Below are positions 8,523 through 15,701 of a stretch of DNA of 17,495 nt, piece after piece. The stretch covers positions 1-17,495 of the forward strand of contig CALBRY010000611.1 in NCBI GenBank assembly GCA_937927665.1. The letters are read 5' to 3'. The first letter of the stretch is position 1. Each line of letters begins with the position of its first letter. The stretch is from an uncultured Chloroflexota bacterium. GTDB taxonomy: Bacteria; Chloroflexota; Anaerolineae; Aggregatilineales; Phototrophicaceae. Position numbers and translations under genes: made by a program. Below the pieces are notes generated by a model. It ran no database searches, was not told where the DNA came from, and saw only the letters and a program-made list of their open reading frames with translations.

Positions 8523-9377
8523 ATGACGACATTACTGAAAGAAACCCTTGAGAACAGTTCGATCTATATGCCGACTCCGGCACGTGTAATCGAAACAAAG
8601 CAGTTCACGAAGCTCGAAAAGTGGTTCAAAATCGAACTGCCGAGCGGCTATTCGATCGCTCACCGCCCCGGTCAATTCCTTGAAGTCTCGATTCTGGGCG
8701 TAGGTGAAGCTCCTATCAGTGTGTGCTCTAGCCCTGCGCGCAGCAACGGCACCTTTGAACTGTGTGTGCGCCGCGTTGGTAAGATGACGAACGCTCTGCA
8801 CGGTCTTGAACCGGGCAGCATGATCGGTGTGCGCGGTCCGTTTGGGCGCGGATTCCCGATTGAGCGTTTTCGCGGGAAAGATATCATCTTCGTGGCGGGC
8901 GGTCTTGGACTTGCACCGCTCCGTTCGCTGATTAACGAAGTGCTGGATCAACGCGGGAAGTATGGACGTATCGCTATTCTATACGGGACGCGCAGCCCTC
9001 AGGAATTCCTGTTTCAAGACGATATGAAGCAGTGGCAGGAACGCGGCGATATTGAATTCCATGTCACCGTTGACCGCCCCTATCCCGATTGGAATGGCAA
9101 TATCGGCGTTATCACCACGCTGATTCCCCGGATTAATTTCCACGCGCGTAATACGATCGCCGCTGTTGTCGGACCGCCTGTCATGTACCGCTTTGTGCTG
9201 ATTGAGCTTCTGGCGAAGGGCATCGCGGAAGGCAACATCTGGATGAGCTTTGAGCGCCAAATGAAATGCGGCGTCGGCAAGTGTGGACACTGCCAGATGC
9301 ACCATATTTATACCTGTCAAAAAGGTCCCGCGTTTTCGTATGCGGAAGTGAAACATCTAGAGGAGGCTTTCGCATGA
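8523..9377 (+). CDS. Group 3b [NiFe]-hydrogenase gamma subunit (FAD/NAD(P) and 2Fe-2S)
   Basis: A 284-residue flavoprotein like HydG, of the ferredoxin-NADP reductase/dihydroorotate dehydrogenase electron-transfer family. It binds FAD and NAD(P)(H) and is the pyridine-nucleotide end of the enzyme. Seen in order: the FAD-domain region RPGQFLEVSILGVGEAPISV (from residue 48), the nucleotide-binding loop GGLGLAPLR (126-134), and a C-terminal [2Fe-2S] motif with Cys249, Cys254, Cys257 and Cys265 (CGVGKCGHC, then YTC). The ATG at 8523 is preferred over the TTG at 8508 because GAGGG lies at 8510-8514. Its stop overlaps the delta-subunit start by ATGA, so translation is probably coupled. NADP rather than NAD preference is expected for group 3b but cannot be read directly. 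Confidence 0.94.
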   Translation: MTTLLKETLENSSIYMPTPARVIETKQFTKLEKWFKIELPSGYSIAHRPGQFLEVSILGVGEAPISVCSSPARSNGTFELCVRRVGKMTNALHGLEPGSMIGVRGPFGRGFPIERFRGKDIIFVAGGLGLAPLRSLINEVLDQRGKYGRIAILYGTRSPQEFLFQDDMKQWQERGDIEFHVTVDRPYPDWNGNIGVITTLIPRINFHARNTIAAVVGPPVMYRFVLIELLAKGIAEGNIWMSFERQMKCGVGKCGHCQMHHIYTCQKGPAFSYAEVKHLEEAFA

Positions 9378-10126
9378 AGCCTAAGATTGCATTCTTTGAA
9401 TTCACGAGCTGCGAAGGATGCCAGCTTACAGTCGTTGATTCGCTTCAGGATCATCCTGAACTGCTCGACGTGGTTGAGATTGTGCAGTTCCGCGAAGCGA
9501 TGACCGAAAAGGGCGAAGACTACGCTATCGCCTTCATCGAAGGATCATGCACGCGCCCGTCTGACGAAGCGCGTATCCGCGAAATCCGCGAACGCGCAAC
9601 GTATGTTGTGACGCTCGGTGCATGCGCGCATCTGGGAGGCATCAATTCGATCCGCAACCGGCAAGAACTCGAAAACGTGCGCGAGTACGTGTATGGTGAA
9701 AAGAAAGATTGGTTTGATACCTATCCTGCCCGCCCGATCGGGGCAGTTATCAAAGTTGATGCGGAAATCCCCGGCTGCCCGATTGACAAGAAAGAATTCG
9801 TCACCGCTGTAACGCATCTGCTTCAGGGGCGTATGCCATACATCCCGGATTATCCGCTGTGTATCGAATGCAAGCTCAAAGAAAATGTGTGCATGTTCTT
9901 GCGCGGAAAAACCTGCTTGGGACCGATCACGCGCGCGGGTTGTGATGCGATCTGCCCGACCTATGGCGATGGATGCGAAGGATGCCGGGGATTAGTTCCC
10001 AACGGCAATATCGTTTCATTGAAAAACGCGCTGCGTGAACGCGGCATGACAGAAGAACAGATCGACGCCAAAATGACGATGTTCCTGACCTATCAGCAGA
10101 TGCAGACCGAAGGAGCCGCCCAATGA
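9374..10126 (+). CDS. Group 3b [NiFe]-hydrogenase delta (small) subunit
   Basis: A 250-residue small subunit. It carries the Fe-S clusters that lead electrons from the NiFe site to the beta subunit. The proximal [4Fe-4S] ligands are visible as Cys13 and Cys16 (SCEGCQLT), Cys84 (LGACAH) and Cys135 (IPGCPID). Eight further cysteines in the C-terminal third (163, 166, 173, 181, 190, 194, 201, 204) suit two more clusters. There is no Tat signal (no RRxFxK) and no membrane anchor, so the enzyme is cytoplasmic. The start at ATG 9374 is chosen from GAGGAGG at 9360-9366 and from MKPKIAFFEFTSCEGC, the usual N-terminus; longer upstream frames have no support. It overlaps both the gamma subunit and the alpha subunit by ATGA. 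Confidence 0.95.
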   Translation: MKPKIAFFEFTSCEGCQLTVVDSLQDHPELLDVVEIVQFREAMTEKGEDYAIAFIEGSCTRPSDEARIREIRERATYVVTLGACAHLGGINSIRNRQELENVREYVYGEKKDWFDTYPARPIGAVIKVDAEIPGCPIDKKEFVTAVTHLLQGRMPYIPDYPLCIECKLKENVCMFLRGKTCLGPITRAGCDAICPTYGDGCEGCRGLVPNGNIVSLKNALRERGMTEEQIDAKMTMFLTYQQMQTEGAAQ

Positions 10127-11409
10127 CCACGGTGAAAGTTGACGTTCATCATCTCACCCGTGTAGAAGGGCATGGGAATATTGTCGTCGATGTGGAAAAC
10201 GGCGAACTTAAGCAGTGTGAACTGCAAATCGTCGAAACACCGCGCTTCTTTGAAGCCATGCTGCGCGGGCGTCCGTACGACGAATCATCGCACATCACAT
10301 CGCGTATCTGCGGCATTTGCGCGGTTGGTCACGCGACGGCATCGCTGCGTGCCACTGAACGCGCACTCGATATCACACTTAGCCCGCAAACGGTGATGCT
10401 TCGCAAGCTGAATTTTCACGGCGAGATTCTAGACAGTCATATCCTGCACGCGTATATGCTGATCGCGCCGGATTTTCTCGGTGTTGGCAGCGTGATTCCG
10501 CTGGCGAAAACAGCTCCTGATGTCGTGCTGCGCGCACTGCGGATGAAAAAGACCGCGGGCGATCTGTGCAAAGCGATCTGCGGACGCCATACCCACCCGA
10601 TCGCGATGACGGTTGGCGGATTTACAGCATTCCCGAAACTCGCTGAACTGCGCGATCTGCGCGAGCGCCTGATTGCGATGCGTCCCGATTATGAAGCGAC
10701 GGTCGAATTGTTCTCGACGCTCAAATTCCCCGCCTACGAGCGTGATACCGAATACATCGCGCTGCACAAAGACGATGAATACTGCTTCATTGATGGCATG
10801 ATTGCCAGCACCGACGGCGGCACATGGGATATTTCGGAATACCGCCAAGTTACGAATGAGCAGATCGTCCCGCATTCCTCCGCCAAACACACGAAAAATC
10901 AGCGCCAGTCTTATATGGTCGGCGCGTTGGCACGCTTCAACGTGAATTACAACCAACTGCATCCAAAAGCGAAAGATGCGGCGGCGGCGCTCGGGTTGCA
11001 GCCGATCACCGTGAATCCCTATATGAATACGGCGGCGCAGGTCGTCGAAATCGTTCACTGTATTGAGGACGCAATCGGGATCATCGATCAACTGCTCGTA
11101 CGCGGAATCAAGCCCGAACTCCCTGCCCCCCCGACGCGTATGTCCGGGACAGGCGCAGGTGCAGCCGATGTTCCACGTGGAACACTTTTCCACGAATACA
11201 CGATCGAAGATGGCAAAGTGGTTGGCGCAAACTGTATCATCCCGACCGGACAAAATCTGGCGAACATCGAAGCCGATATGCGCGGACTTGTCCCGACCAT
11301 TCTGGATCGTTCACAGGCGGATATCACATTGGCGCTGGAAATGCTGGTTCGTGCCTACGATCCGTGCATCTCCTGTTCGACTCACCTGCTTGATGTGAAG
11401 TTCGAGTAA
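10123..11409 (+). CDS. Group 3b [NiFe]-hydrogenase alpha (large, catalytic) subunit
   Basis: The 428-residue catalytic subunit, binding the NiFe(CN)2CO centre that splits or forms H2. The N-terminal motif RICGICAVGH gives Ni ligands Cys63 and Cys66, and LTRVEGHGNI (11-20) is also conserved. The C-terminal motif DPCISCSTH supplies Cys415 and Cys418, and is followed by a seven-residue tail (LLDVKFE) that the endopeptidase should remove after His421. The subunit order beta-gamma-delta-alpha is that of Pyrococcus hydBGDA, which with the flavin subunit argues for group 3b rather than 3c or 3d. A perfect parS-like palindrome lies within the gene at 11169-11184, over the codons for the conserved VPRGT. 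Confidence 0.96.
   Translation: MTTVKVDVHHLTRVEGHGNIVVDVENGELKQCELQIVETPRFFEAMLRGRPYDESSHITSRICGICAVGHATASLRATERALDITLSPQTVMLRKLNFHGEILDSHILHAYMLIAPDFLGVGSVIPLAKTAPDVVLRALRMKKTAGDLCKAICGRHTHPIAMTVGGFTAFPKLAELRDLRERLIAMRPDYEATVELFSTLKFPAYERDTEYIALHKDDEYCFIDGMIASTDGGTWDISEYRQVTNEQIVPHSSAKHTKNQRQSYMVGALARFNVNYNQLHPKAKDAAAALGLQPITVNPYMNTAAQVVEIVHCIEDAIGIIDQLLVRGIKPELPAPPTRMSGTGAGAADVPRGTLFHEYTIEDGKVVGANCIIPTGQNLANIEADMRGLVPTILDRSQADITLALEMLVRAYDPCISCSTHLLDVKFE
11169..11184. other. parS-like ParB/Spo0J binding palindrome inside a coding gene
   Basis: TGTTCCACGTGGAACA is a perfect 16-bp palindrome. It matches the bacterial chromosomal parS pattern (Bacillus consensus TGTTNCACGTGAAACA; the GTTCCACGTGGAAC form is used in Pseudomonas). 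It overlaps codons for Asp-Val-Pro-Arg-Gly-Thr in the hydrogenase large subunit, so a conserved PRG protein motif contributes part of the match. parS sites often lie within genes and cluster near the replication origin. No parA/parB is in the window, and no second site was found. Confidence 0.65.
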
Positions 11410-11414
11410 CGGCG

Positions 11415-11882
11415 ATGAATACACTCATCCTGGCGCTTGGAAATCCGCTGCGGGGCGACGATGGCGTCGGTGCGGCAGTTTTGCAGGCGCTTCAGGAAAA
11501 GAATCTCCCCAACGCGACGCTGATGGATGGTGGAACAGCGGGGTTAGAAACAGTCCTGCTGCTGGAAGGCGCAGACTGTGCGATTATTATAGATGCGGCT
11601 GATATGGGGGAAGCGCCGGGAACTTGGCGGCGCTTTTCCCCCGATCAAGTGCGGATGGAAGCGCGCGATATGCATCTGCGCGGCACACTGCACTATGCCG
11701 GACTATCTGAGGCGCTGGCGCTGGGCGCAGCAATGAATATGCTTCCGCCAGAGATCCTGATCTTCGGCATTCAGCCGGAGGAAATTGGATGGGAGATCGG
11801 ACTTAGCACAGCGGTTGCGGCGGCAGTTCCAGCGGTATGCGCCGCCATTGAAGAAACTTTACGACTCCAACAGGAGATGTGA
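11415..11882 (+). CDS. Hydrogenase maturation endopeptidase (HyaD/HycI family, M52)
   Basis: A 155-residue nickel-dependent peptidase that trims the large-subunit tail after Ni insertion. The signature GNPLRGDDGVG (9-19) contains the metal ligand Asp16. Asp60 in the IIIDAADMG stretch and His93 in TLHYAG correspond to the other ligands known from HybD (Glu16, Asp62, His93). It starts 5 bases after the large-subunit stop without a strong ribosome binding site, so it is probably translated by coupling. The substrate is most likely the neighbouring alpha subunit, whose tail is LLDVKFE. Confidence 0.93.
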   Translation: MNTLILALGNPLRGDDGVGAAVLQALQEKNLPNATLMDGGTAGLETVLLLEGADCAIIIDAADMGEAPGTWRRFSPDQVRMEARDMHLRGTLHYAGLSEALALGAAMNMLPPEILIFGIQPEEIGWEIGLSTAVAAAVPAVCAAIEETLRLQQEM

Positions 11883-11883
11883 C

Positions 11884-12291
11884 ATGGCATACAAAATCCT
11901 GATTATTGATGACGATCCCGATATTGCGCTTGCATCGCGTCTCATTCTTGAAAGCGCAGGCTATCAGGTTGTCGAAGCACGTTCGAGCGTAGAAGGTCTT
12001 GCAGCGGTAAAAAGCGAAAAACCGAACCTGATCATCCTCGATGTGATGATGGAATCTGCGACGGCGGGATTCCAAACCGCGCTCGCCCTCCGCAGCCCCG
12101 AAGAGGATTCGGAGTACAAGGACTATCGGACAATCCCGATCGTCATGCTCACCGCCGTACACGAAACGATGCCGTACCGGTTCGCGCCGGACGAGAACTA
12201 CCTGCCGGTTGATGTATTCCTCGATAAACCTGTTGACGCAGGCAAGCTGCTCCCGGCGGTCGAAAAACTGCTCACTGAACAACATGCCTGA
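11884..12291 (+). CDS. Single-domain response regulator
   Basis: A 135-residue receiver domain with no output domain. The acidic pocket Asp9-Asp10-Asp11, the phospho-acceptor Asp53 (IILDVMM), the switch Thr90 (IVMLT) and Lys115 (FLDKP) are all present, so it should be functional. Two spacings are longer than in CheY: Asp53 to Thr90 by about seven residues (SPEEDSEYKDYRT) and Thr90 to Lys115 by about three (MPYRFAPDENYLPVDVF). Receivers of this look occur near hydrogenases and other redox complexes as far as I recall, but I could not check this. ATG 11884 follows the endopeptidase stop after one base, with AGGAG at 11872-11876. The gene overlaps the kinase downstream by 8 bases, making a cognate pair likely. 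Confidence 0.92.
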   Translation: MAYKILIIDDDPDIALASRLILESAGYQVVEARSSVEGLAAVKSEKPNLIILDVMMESATAGFQTALALRSPEEDSEYKDYRTIPIVMLTAVHETMPYRFAPDENYLPVDVFLDKPVDAGKLLPAVEKLLTEQHA

Positions 12292-13441
12292 TCTTCCGAC
12301 TGCTCTGCCCGAAGCGTGGAGTGCGCTCTATGAAGCCGCCGCTGTATTCCACAGCACTTTAGTTTCCGCAAAGGTGCTGGAAAGCATCGTTGAGCATGCG
12401 CTTCGGGCGTTCAGCGCGGATGGTGCGGCGGTGTATCGGCTCGATACGGACGGAAAGAGTCTCGTCTGTGTGGCGACACTTGGATTTTGCAGCTCGACTA
12501 CCGCGCCACTGGATGATATCCATCGTGCTGTTTTGAGCGGTGAATTCGCGCGTATTGAGGGATCAAGTTCACTGGCATGCGCTCCGCTGTCAGCCGATAA
12601 CTTTATCGGGATGCTGTGCGTGTGTCCGCATACTTGCGTTCAGCAATCGGCAGAATGGCATCTTCGGGAACTTGCTGAACAAGCGGCATCTGCATTGAGT
12701 CATGCACTGCATTACGAAGCGCTCCTAAAATCAGATCAGCAGCGTACCGAGTTTGTACATGTGGTCACACATGAGCTGCGATCCCCGGTTGTCGGGGCGC
12801 AAAGTCTGCTGCGTGTTCTGCTTCAGGGGTTGATCGGAGAACTTACACCGCAGCAGCATGATATTCTGAACCGCCTTTCACGCCGCATGGATTCGCTGCT
12901 GTCTTTGATCAATGACCTATTAGCGCTTGCGGCAGCGCGCACCCGCGCGGATCAACCCCTTGAGCGGCTCGATCTGGCGGCGGTGGCACGCGAAAGCGCA
13001 GATGTTTTTGTCTACGATGCGAAAGAAAAGGCAGTCGCCCTAGATATTCAGGGGGACGATCAACTTATGCCCGTACGTGCCACGCATGAGGGACTGCGGC
13101 GCATCCTCGATAATCTGGTCGGAAACGCTGTCAAATACACGCCAAACGGTGGAAATGTCACTGTTCACATTACGCGCCGTGAGGATCAAGCGATCATACA
13201 GGTCACCGATTCGGGCATTGGAATTCCGAGGGAAGCGCTGGAGCGGATTGGCGAGACATTTTTCCGCGCTTCTAACGCGCAGTCCTCTGGGATTATGGGG
13301 ACGGGTTTAGGGCTGGCAACGGTCAAGGCGTTGGTCGATGGCTTTGACGGATCGCTGGAGATCACCAGCGAAATCGGCAAAGGATCAACCTTTACGGTGT
13401 GTCTGCCGATCAACGGTTCAGAGCCGCTGCCCTCCCCCTGA
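12284..13441 (+). CDS. Soluble GAF-domain sensor histidine kinase
   Basis: A 385-residue kinase without signal peptide or membrane segments, so it senses a cytoplasmic cue. A GAF-like domain occupies about 14-145 and has several cysteines (62, 69, 99, 112, 114, 118) that might bind a cofactor or respond to redox; this is inference. The HisKA phospho-acceptor is His163 (FVHVVTHELRSP). The HATPase domain shows the N box NLVGNAVKYTPNGG (277-290), G1 DSGIGIP (309-315) and G2 GTGLGLA (339-345). ATG 12284 lies within the response-regulator gene (8-base overlap), so the two are translated together. As the last gene of the hydrogenase operon it may control the hydrogenase genes or activity, but the receiver has no DNA-binding domain and the target is unknown. 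Confidence 0.93.
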   Translation: MPDLPTALPEAWSALYEAAAVFHSTLVSAKVLESIVEHALRAFSADGAAVYRLDTDGKSLVCVATLGFCSSTTAPLDDIHRAVLSGEFARIEGSSSLACAPLSADNFIGMLCVCPHTCVQQSAEWHLRELAEQAASALSHALHYEALLKSDQQRTEFVHVVTHELRSPVVGAQSLLRVLLQGLIGELTPQQHDILNRLSRRMDSLLSLINDLLALAAARTRADQPLERLDLAAVARESADVFVYDAKEKAVALDIQGDDQLMPVRATHEGLRRILDNLVGNAVKYTPNGGNVTVHITRREDQAIIQVTDSGIGIPREALERIGETFFRASNAQSSGIMGTGLGLATVKALVDGFDGSLEITSEIGKGSTFTVCLPINGSEPLPSP

Positions 13442-13452
13442 GTTTTCTCCGG

Positions 13453-14028
13453 TTATACCAACCGCAGTCCGTCAATGTACGTGCGGACTGCGGTTTCAAA
13501 TGCGGCATCAAGATCACCGCCGCGCCGAAACTGTCCCGCAAGTTCCAGCATCACAAATCCGTGTGCTAATGCCCATCCGCCGCGCAGTGCCGGGAGCGCT
13601 TTTTCTGCACCCACAACGCGCGCCATAATTGCCTGAAGCGGCAGCGCGAGCGCTTCGGCGGTTTGCGGATCAGGCTTGAGCGCGGAACTCGTGTTCGCAA
13701 AGACCATACTGTAAGTTGCCGGATTCGCACGCGCAAAGGTGCGATAGGCGCGGAGCATGAATATCAGAGCGACTGTTGGATCGGCGTGCTCAGTAAGTAC
13801 CGCATCACTCGCGGCAGTCATCGCTTCAACAAGCGCAGCGGCAGTCGCGGTGTTGACCGCTGCAAGCAGTGCCGTTTTGTTCTTAAAGTGATGGTACAGC
13901 GAAGGCGCAGCGATACCAACAGCCGAAGCGAGCGATTGCAGCGTCAACTGATCGATGCCATCGGACTCGATCAGTTGACGAGCTTTTTCAATCAATGTAC
14001 TGCGATGAACCTGCGCCGGATAAGGCAT
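13453..14028 (-). CDS. TetR-family transcriptional regulator with WHG-type C-terminal domain
   Basis: A 191-residue repressor. The N-terminal helix-turn-helix is clear (about 29-48: LQSLASAVGIAAPSLYHHF, followed by KNKTALL). The C-terminal ligand/dimer domain contains WALAHGFVMLEL, as in the WHG (TetR_C_33) group. The inducer is not known. It lies 3 bases after the DUF4260-type gene, so both come from the promoter at 14485-14513, where palindromic sequences suggest it represses itself and its neighbour. It is convergent with the histidine kinase; its last codons form half of a hairpin (13461-13494). The ATG at 14028 has only a weak ribosome binding site, fitting coupled translation. Confidence 0.93.
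   Translation of the reverse strand: MPYPAQVHRSTLIEKARQLIESDGIDQLTLQSLASAVGIAAPSLYHHFKNKTALLAAVNTATAAALVEAMTAASDAVLTEHADPTVALIFMLRAYRTFARANPATYSMVFANTSSALKPDPQTAEALALPLQAIMARVVGAEKALPALRGGWALAHGFVMLELAGQFRRGGDLDAAFETAVRTYIDGLRLV
13461..13494 (+). terminator. Hairpin at the end of the hydrogenase/kinase operon, inside the TetR 3' coding end
   Basis: ACCGCAGTCCG (13461-13471) pairs perfectly over 11 bp with CGGACTGCGGT (13484-13494). It lies 20 bases after the kinase stop. The T-run after it is short (TTTC), so it may be a weak or stabilising hairpin rather than a strong terminator. The same bases encode the last residues of the TetR regulator (IDGLRLV region). Confidence 0.55.
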
Positions 14029-14031
14029 CTG

Positions 14032-14442
14032 CTACACCCGCTGCATGTGTGTATCCTTGAACCCTGTCGCGTATTTTAGCCCATAGCCAACGACCCGATC
14101 CATGCCGATATGGGCGATCCAGATCGCCGCGACTTGCACAAGTACCGCGTCCGAGACACTCAATGCGACGAGCAAGAGCACCAGCGGAAGCGCGAATGTG
14201 TGAATGATATTGTAGGCGATTGCCCCTGCTCGTAGGCTGATCATGTAGGGAAGCATCGCCAGATCGGGTGCAAGTAAGAACAAAAGGAAAACCCACCATG
14301 CACCGCCAGCGTGGGCGAAGAGAAGAATTCCGCCCACAAACAGCGCCAAACCTTCGATACGCAGCAGCACATTTGGCAGACTCATCACCGGTTTTTGATC
14401 ATTCGTGACGGACAAGTTCGCTCTACTCATTCCGTTTACCAT
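14032..14442 (-). CDS. DUF4260-type small integral membrane protein
   Basis: A 136-residue protein with four predicted membrane helices (about 24-44, 49-68, 72-95, 99-117) and the C-terminal motif GYGLKYATGFKDTHMQRV, which I recognise from the DUF4260 family. No biochemical role is established for this family to my knowledge. The start at 14442 has GGGGGTGAG just upstream; Met5 (14430) is an alternative without a ribosome binding site. It is followed by its likely regulator (TetR) after 3 bases, an arrangement common for TetR-controlled membrane proteins. It may respond to a small hydrophobic compound, but this is inference. Confidence 0.85.
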   Translation of the reverse strand: MVNGMSRANLSVTNDQKPVMSLPNVLLRIEGLALFVGGILLFAHAGGAWWVFLLFLLAPDLAMLPYMISLRAGAIAYNIIHTFALPLVLLLVALSVSDAVLVQVAAIWIAHIGMDRVVGYGLKYATGFKDTHMQRV

Positions 14443-14464
14443 CGCTCACCCCCAAGACTATTTT

Positions 14465-14499
14465 GATTAGCCTTCACAAGACTAATCGTATTAGCCTTC
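14465..14499. promoter_or_regulatory. Candidate TetR operator over the DUF4260-TetR promoter
   Basis: A near-palindrome at 14480-14496 (GACTAAT-CGT-ATTAGCC, one mismatched pair) overlaps the -10 element. The decamer ATTAGCCTTC occurs twice as a direct repeat, at 14466-14475 and 14490-14499, 24 bases apart, and GATTAG (14465-14470) is also an inverted partner of CTAATC (14482-14487). Size and placement suit binding by the TetR protein encoded in the same operon. Confidence 0.6.
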
Positions 14500-14513
14500 G
14501 CGGTGAATGTCAA
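14485..14513 (-). promoter_or_regulatory. Sigma70-type promoter of the DUF4260-TetR operon
   Basis: On the minus strand a perfect TTGACA (14513-14508) is followed by 17 bases and TACGAT (14490-14485, 4 of 6 to TATAAT). The operator candidate covers the -10. Confidence 0.7.
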
Positions 14514-14533
14514 ATTACAATTTTCAAACCTCG

Positions 14534-15682
14534 CTATTCGGAGAGGGCTATTTCGCGGATCAAGTCCGCCGTCACGTCTGCCATAATGCTGTGTCCGGCA
14601 GGAACCCAATGATATTTATCACACGGGTAGAACAACGGTGATTGAGGGGTTACATCGTCAAAAAGAGGCTGAGGATTGCGATACGGAATACCCTCATCCG
14701 AAAGGAATTGTTCCAACCACTCCCAGATGACAGTGCTGCCCGGTCTTTCCCGGTTCAACGGAGCGATGATCACGCCGAACTGTGCGCCGTTCGCTTGTGC
14801 AGATTCTCGAAAGCGGCGAATCAGCGCTGCGGATATTTCGAAAGATTGGCTGACGAGCGCTTGATCGGCTGTCGCTTGGTTAAACTGAACCACGCCTTGA
14901 ATCAAGCCGACGCGATCATACAAGAGTCGATACAGCAATGAGGCTTCATGCATAAAGTCATGAACGATATTCACCGAAGGCTTGCGCGGGTCACTCTGTG
15001 ACGGATCACCTTCGTGAAAGAGCAGGGTTCCGGCGTCGTCAAGCGTGAAATATGGGTAATAGGTTGAGCCGTTGTAGCGCAGCAAATGGCTGTTTTCGGT
15101 AACATCATTCGCGGTTTCAACAACGAGGATGACCACATCCGGCGCGTAGCGAACGCCTTCCCGCTCGTAAAGAATGACCGACTGCGCGGTATTGTAACCT
15201 TGATGCCCGCCATTGATGATTTCGATGGGCAAAGCATCGCCTGAGAGACTAGCATTCAGCCGGAGTTCGGCTTGCCGGAAAAATGTCGACTCCAGCGGGA
15301 CTTCAAAACCCGCCGCCAGTGAATCGCCTGCGACCCAAACGCGAGTCGTGCTGTCATCGCTTGCATAGCTGTGTTCGACATCGTGCAAACCTTGGCTGTT
15401 GATCGTGACACTCTGGCGGTAGTCTCCCAGACAGGTCACATAAAGGTATGTGCCGCTCATGTTCGCGTGATGTCGCCAACCGTAAACCGGATCGTATTGA
15501 TAAAACCGATCGGGGTAAAAGGGGACTGCCCTTACAACGATTTCAACCACGCCGAGCGTCACAGCGATTGTGATCACACTAATCAACAGCAGTCGAAGCA
15601 CGGTTCGCCCCGGCTTGCGGGAGGGAATTCCAGCATTCACGATTGGTTTACCATCCTGATTGGGCATTACCCAGCCAAACAT
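14534..15682 (-). CDS. Membrane-anchored SGNH/GDSL-hydrolase-like protein, second tandem copy
   Basis: A 382-residue protein with one N-terminal membrane helix (about 29-51), after a basic segment (SRKPGRTVLR), so the catalytic part should face outside. SGNH motifs are in order: GDSLAAG (Ser121), NGGHQGY (Gly159), ANDV (Asn192), and DKYHWVPAGH near the end (Asp355, His358). These form the usual Ser-Asp-His triad plus oxyanion residues. Such enzymes remove acyl or acetyl groups from glycans or lipids; the substrate is not known here. The conserved segment PFYPDRFYQYDP...GWRH before the hydrolase fold is shared with the copy upstream. Starts at 15682 or 15667 (Met6) are both possible; neither has a strong ribosome binding site. 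It follows its paralogue after 19 bases. Confidence 0.85.
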   Translation of the reverse strand: MFGWVMPNQDGKPIVNAGIPSRKPGRTVLRLLLISVITIAVTLGVVEIVVRAVPFYPDRFYQYDPVYGWRHHANMSGTYLYVTCLGDYRQSVTINSQGLHDVEHSYASDDSTTRVWVAGDSLAAGFEVPLESTFFRQAELRLNASLSGDALPIEIINGGHQGYNTAQSVILYEREGVRYAPDVVILVVETANDVTENSHLLRYNGSTYYPYFTLDDAGTLLFHEGDPSQSDPRKPSVNIVHDFMHEASLLYRLLYDRVGLIQGVVQFNQATADQALVSQSFEISAALIRRFRESAQANGAQFGVIIAPLNRERPGSTVIWEWLEQFLSDEGIPYRNPQPLFDDVTPQSPLFYPCDKYHWVPAGHSIMADVTADLIREIALSE

Positions 15683-15701
15683 TCACACATTATGCTGCAA
15701 T

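Noticed and set aside
9266..9373. Longer N-terminus for the hydrogenase small subunit
   Set aside because: The extra 36 residues overlap the [2Fe-2S]-coding end of the gamma gene, while ATG 9374 has GAGGAGG and the family N-terminus.
10429..11253. A 274-codon minus-strand open frame
   Set aside because: It is opposite the hydrogenase large subunit, with no ribosome binding site or recognisable domain.
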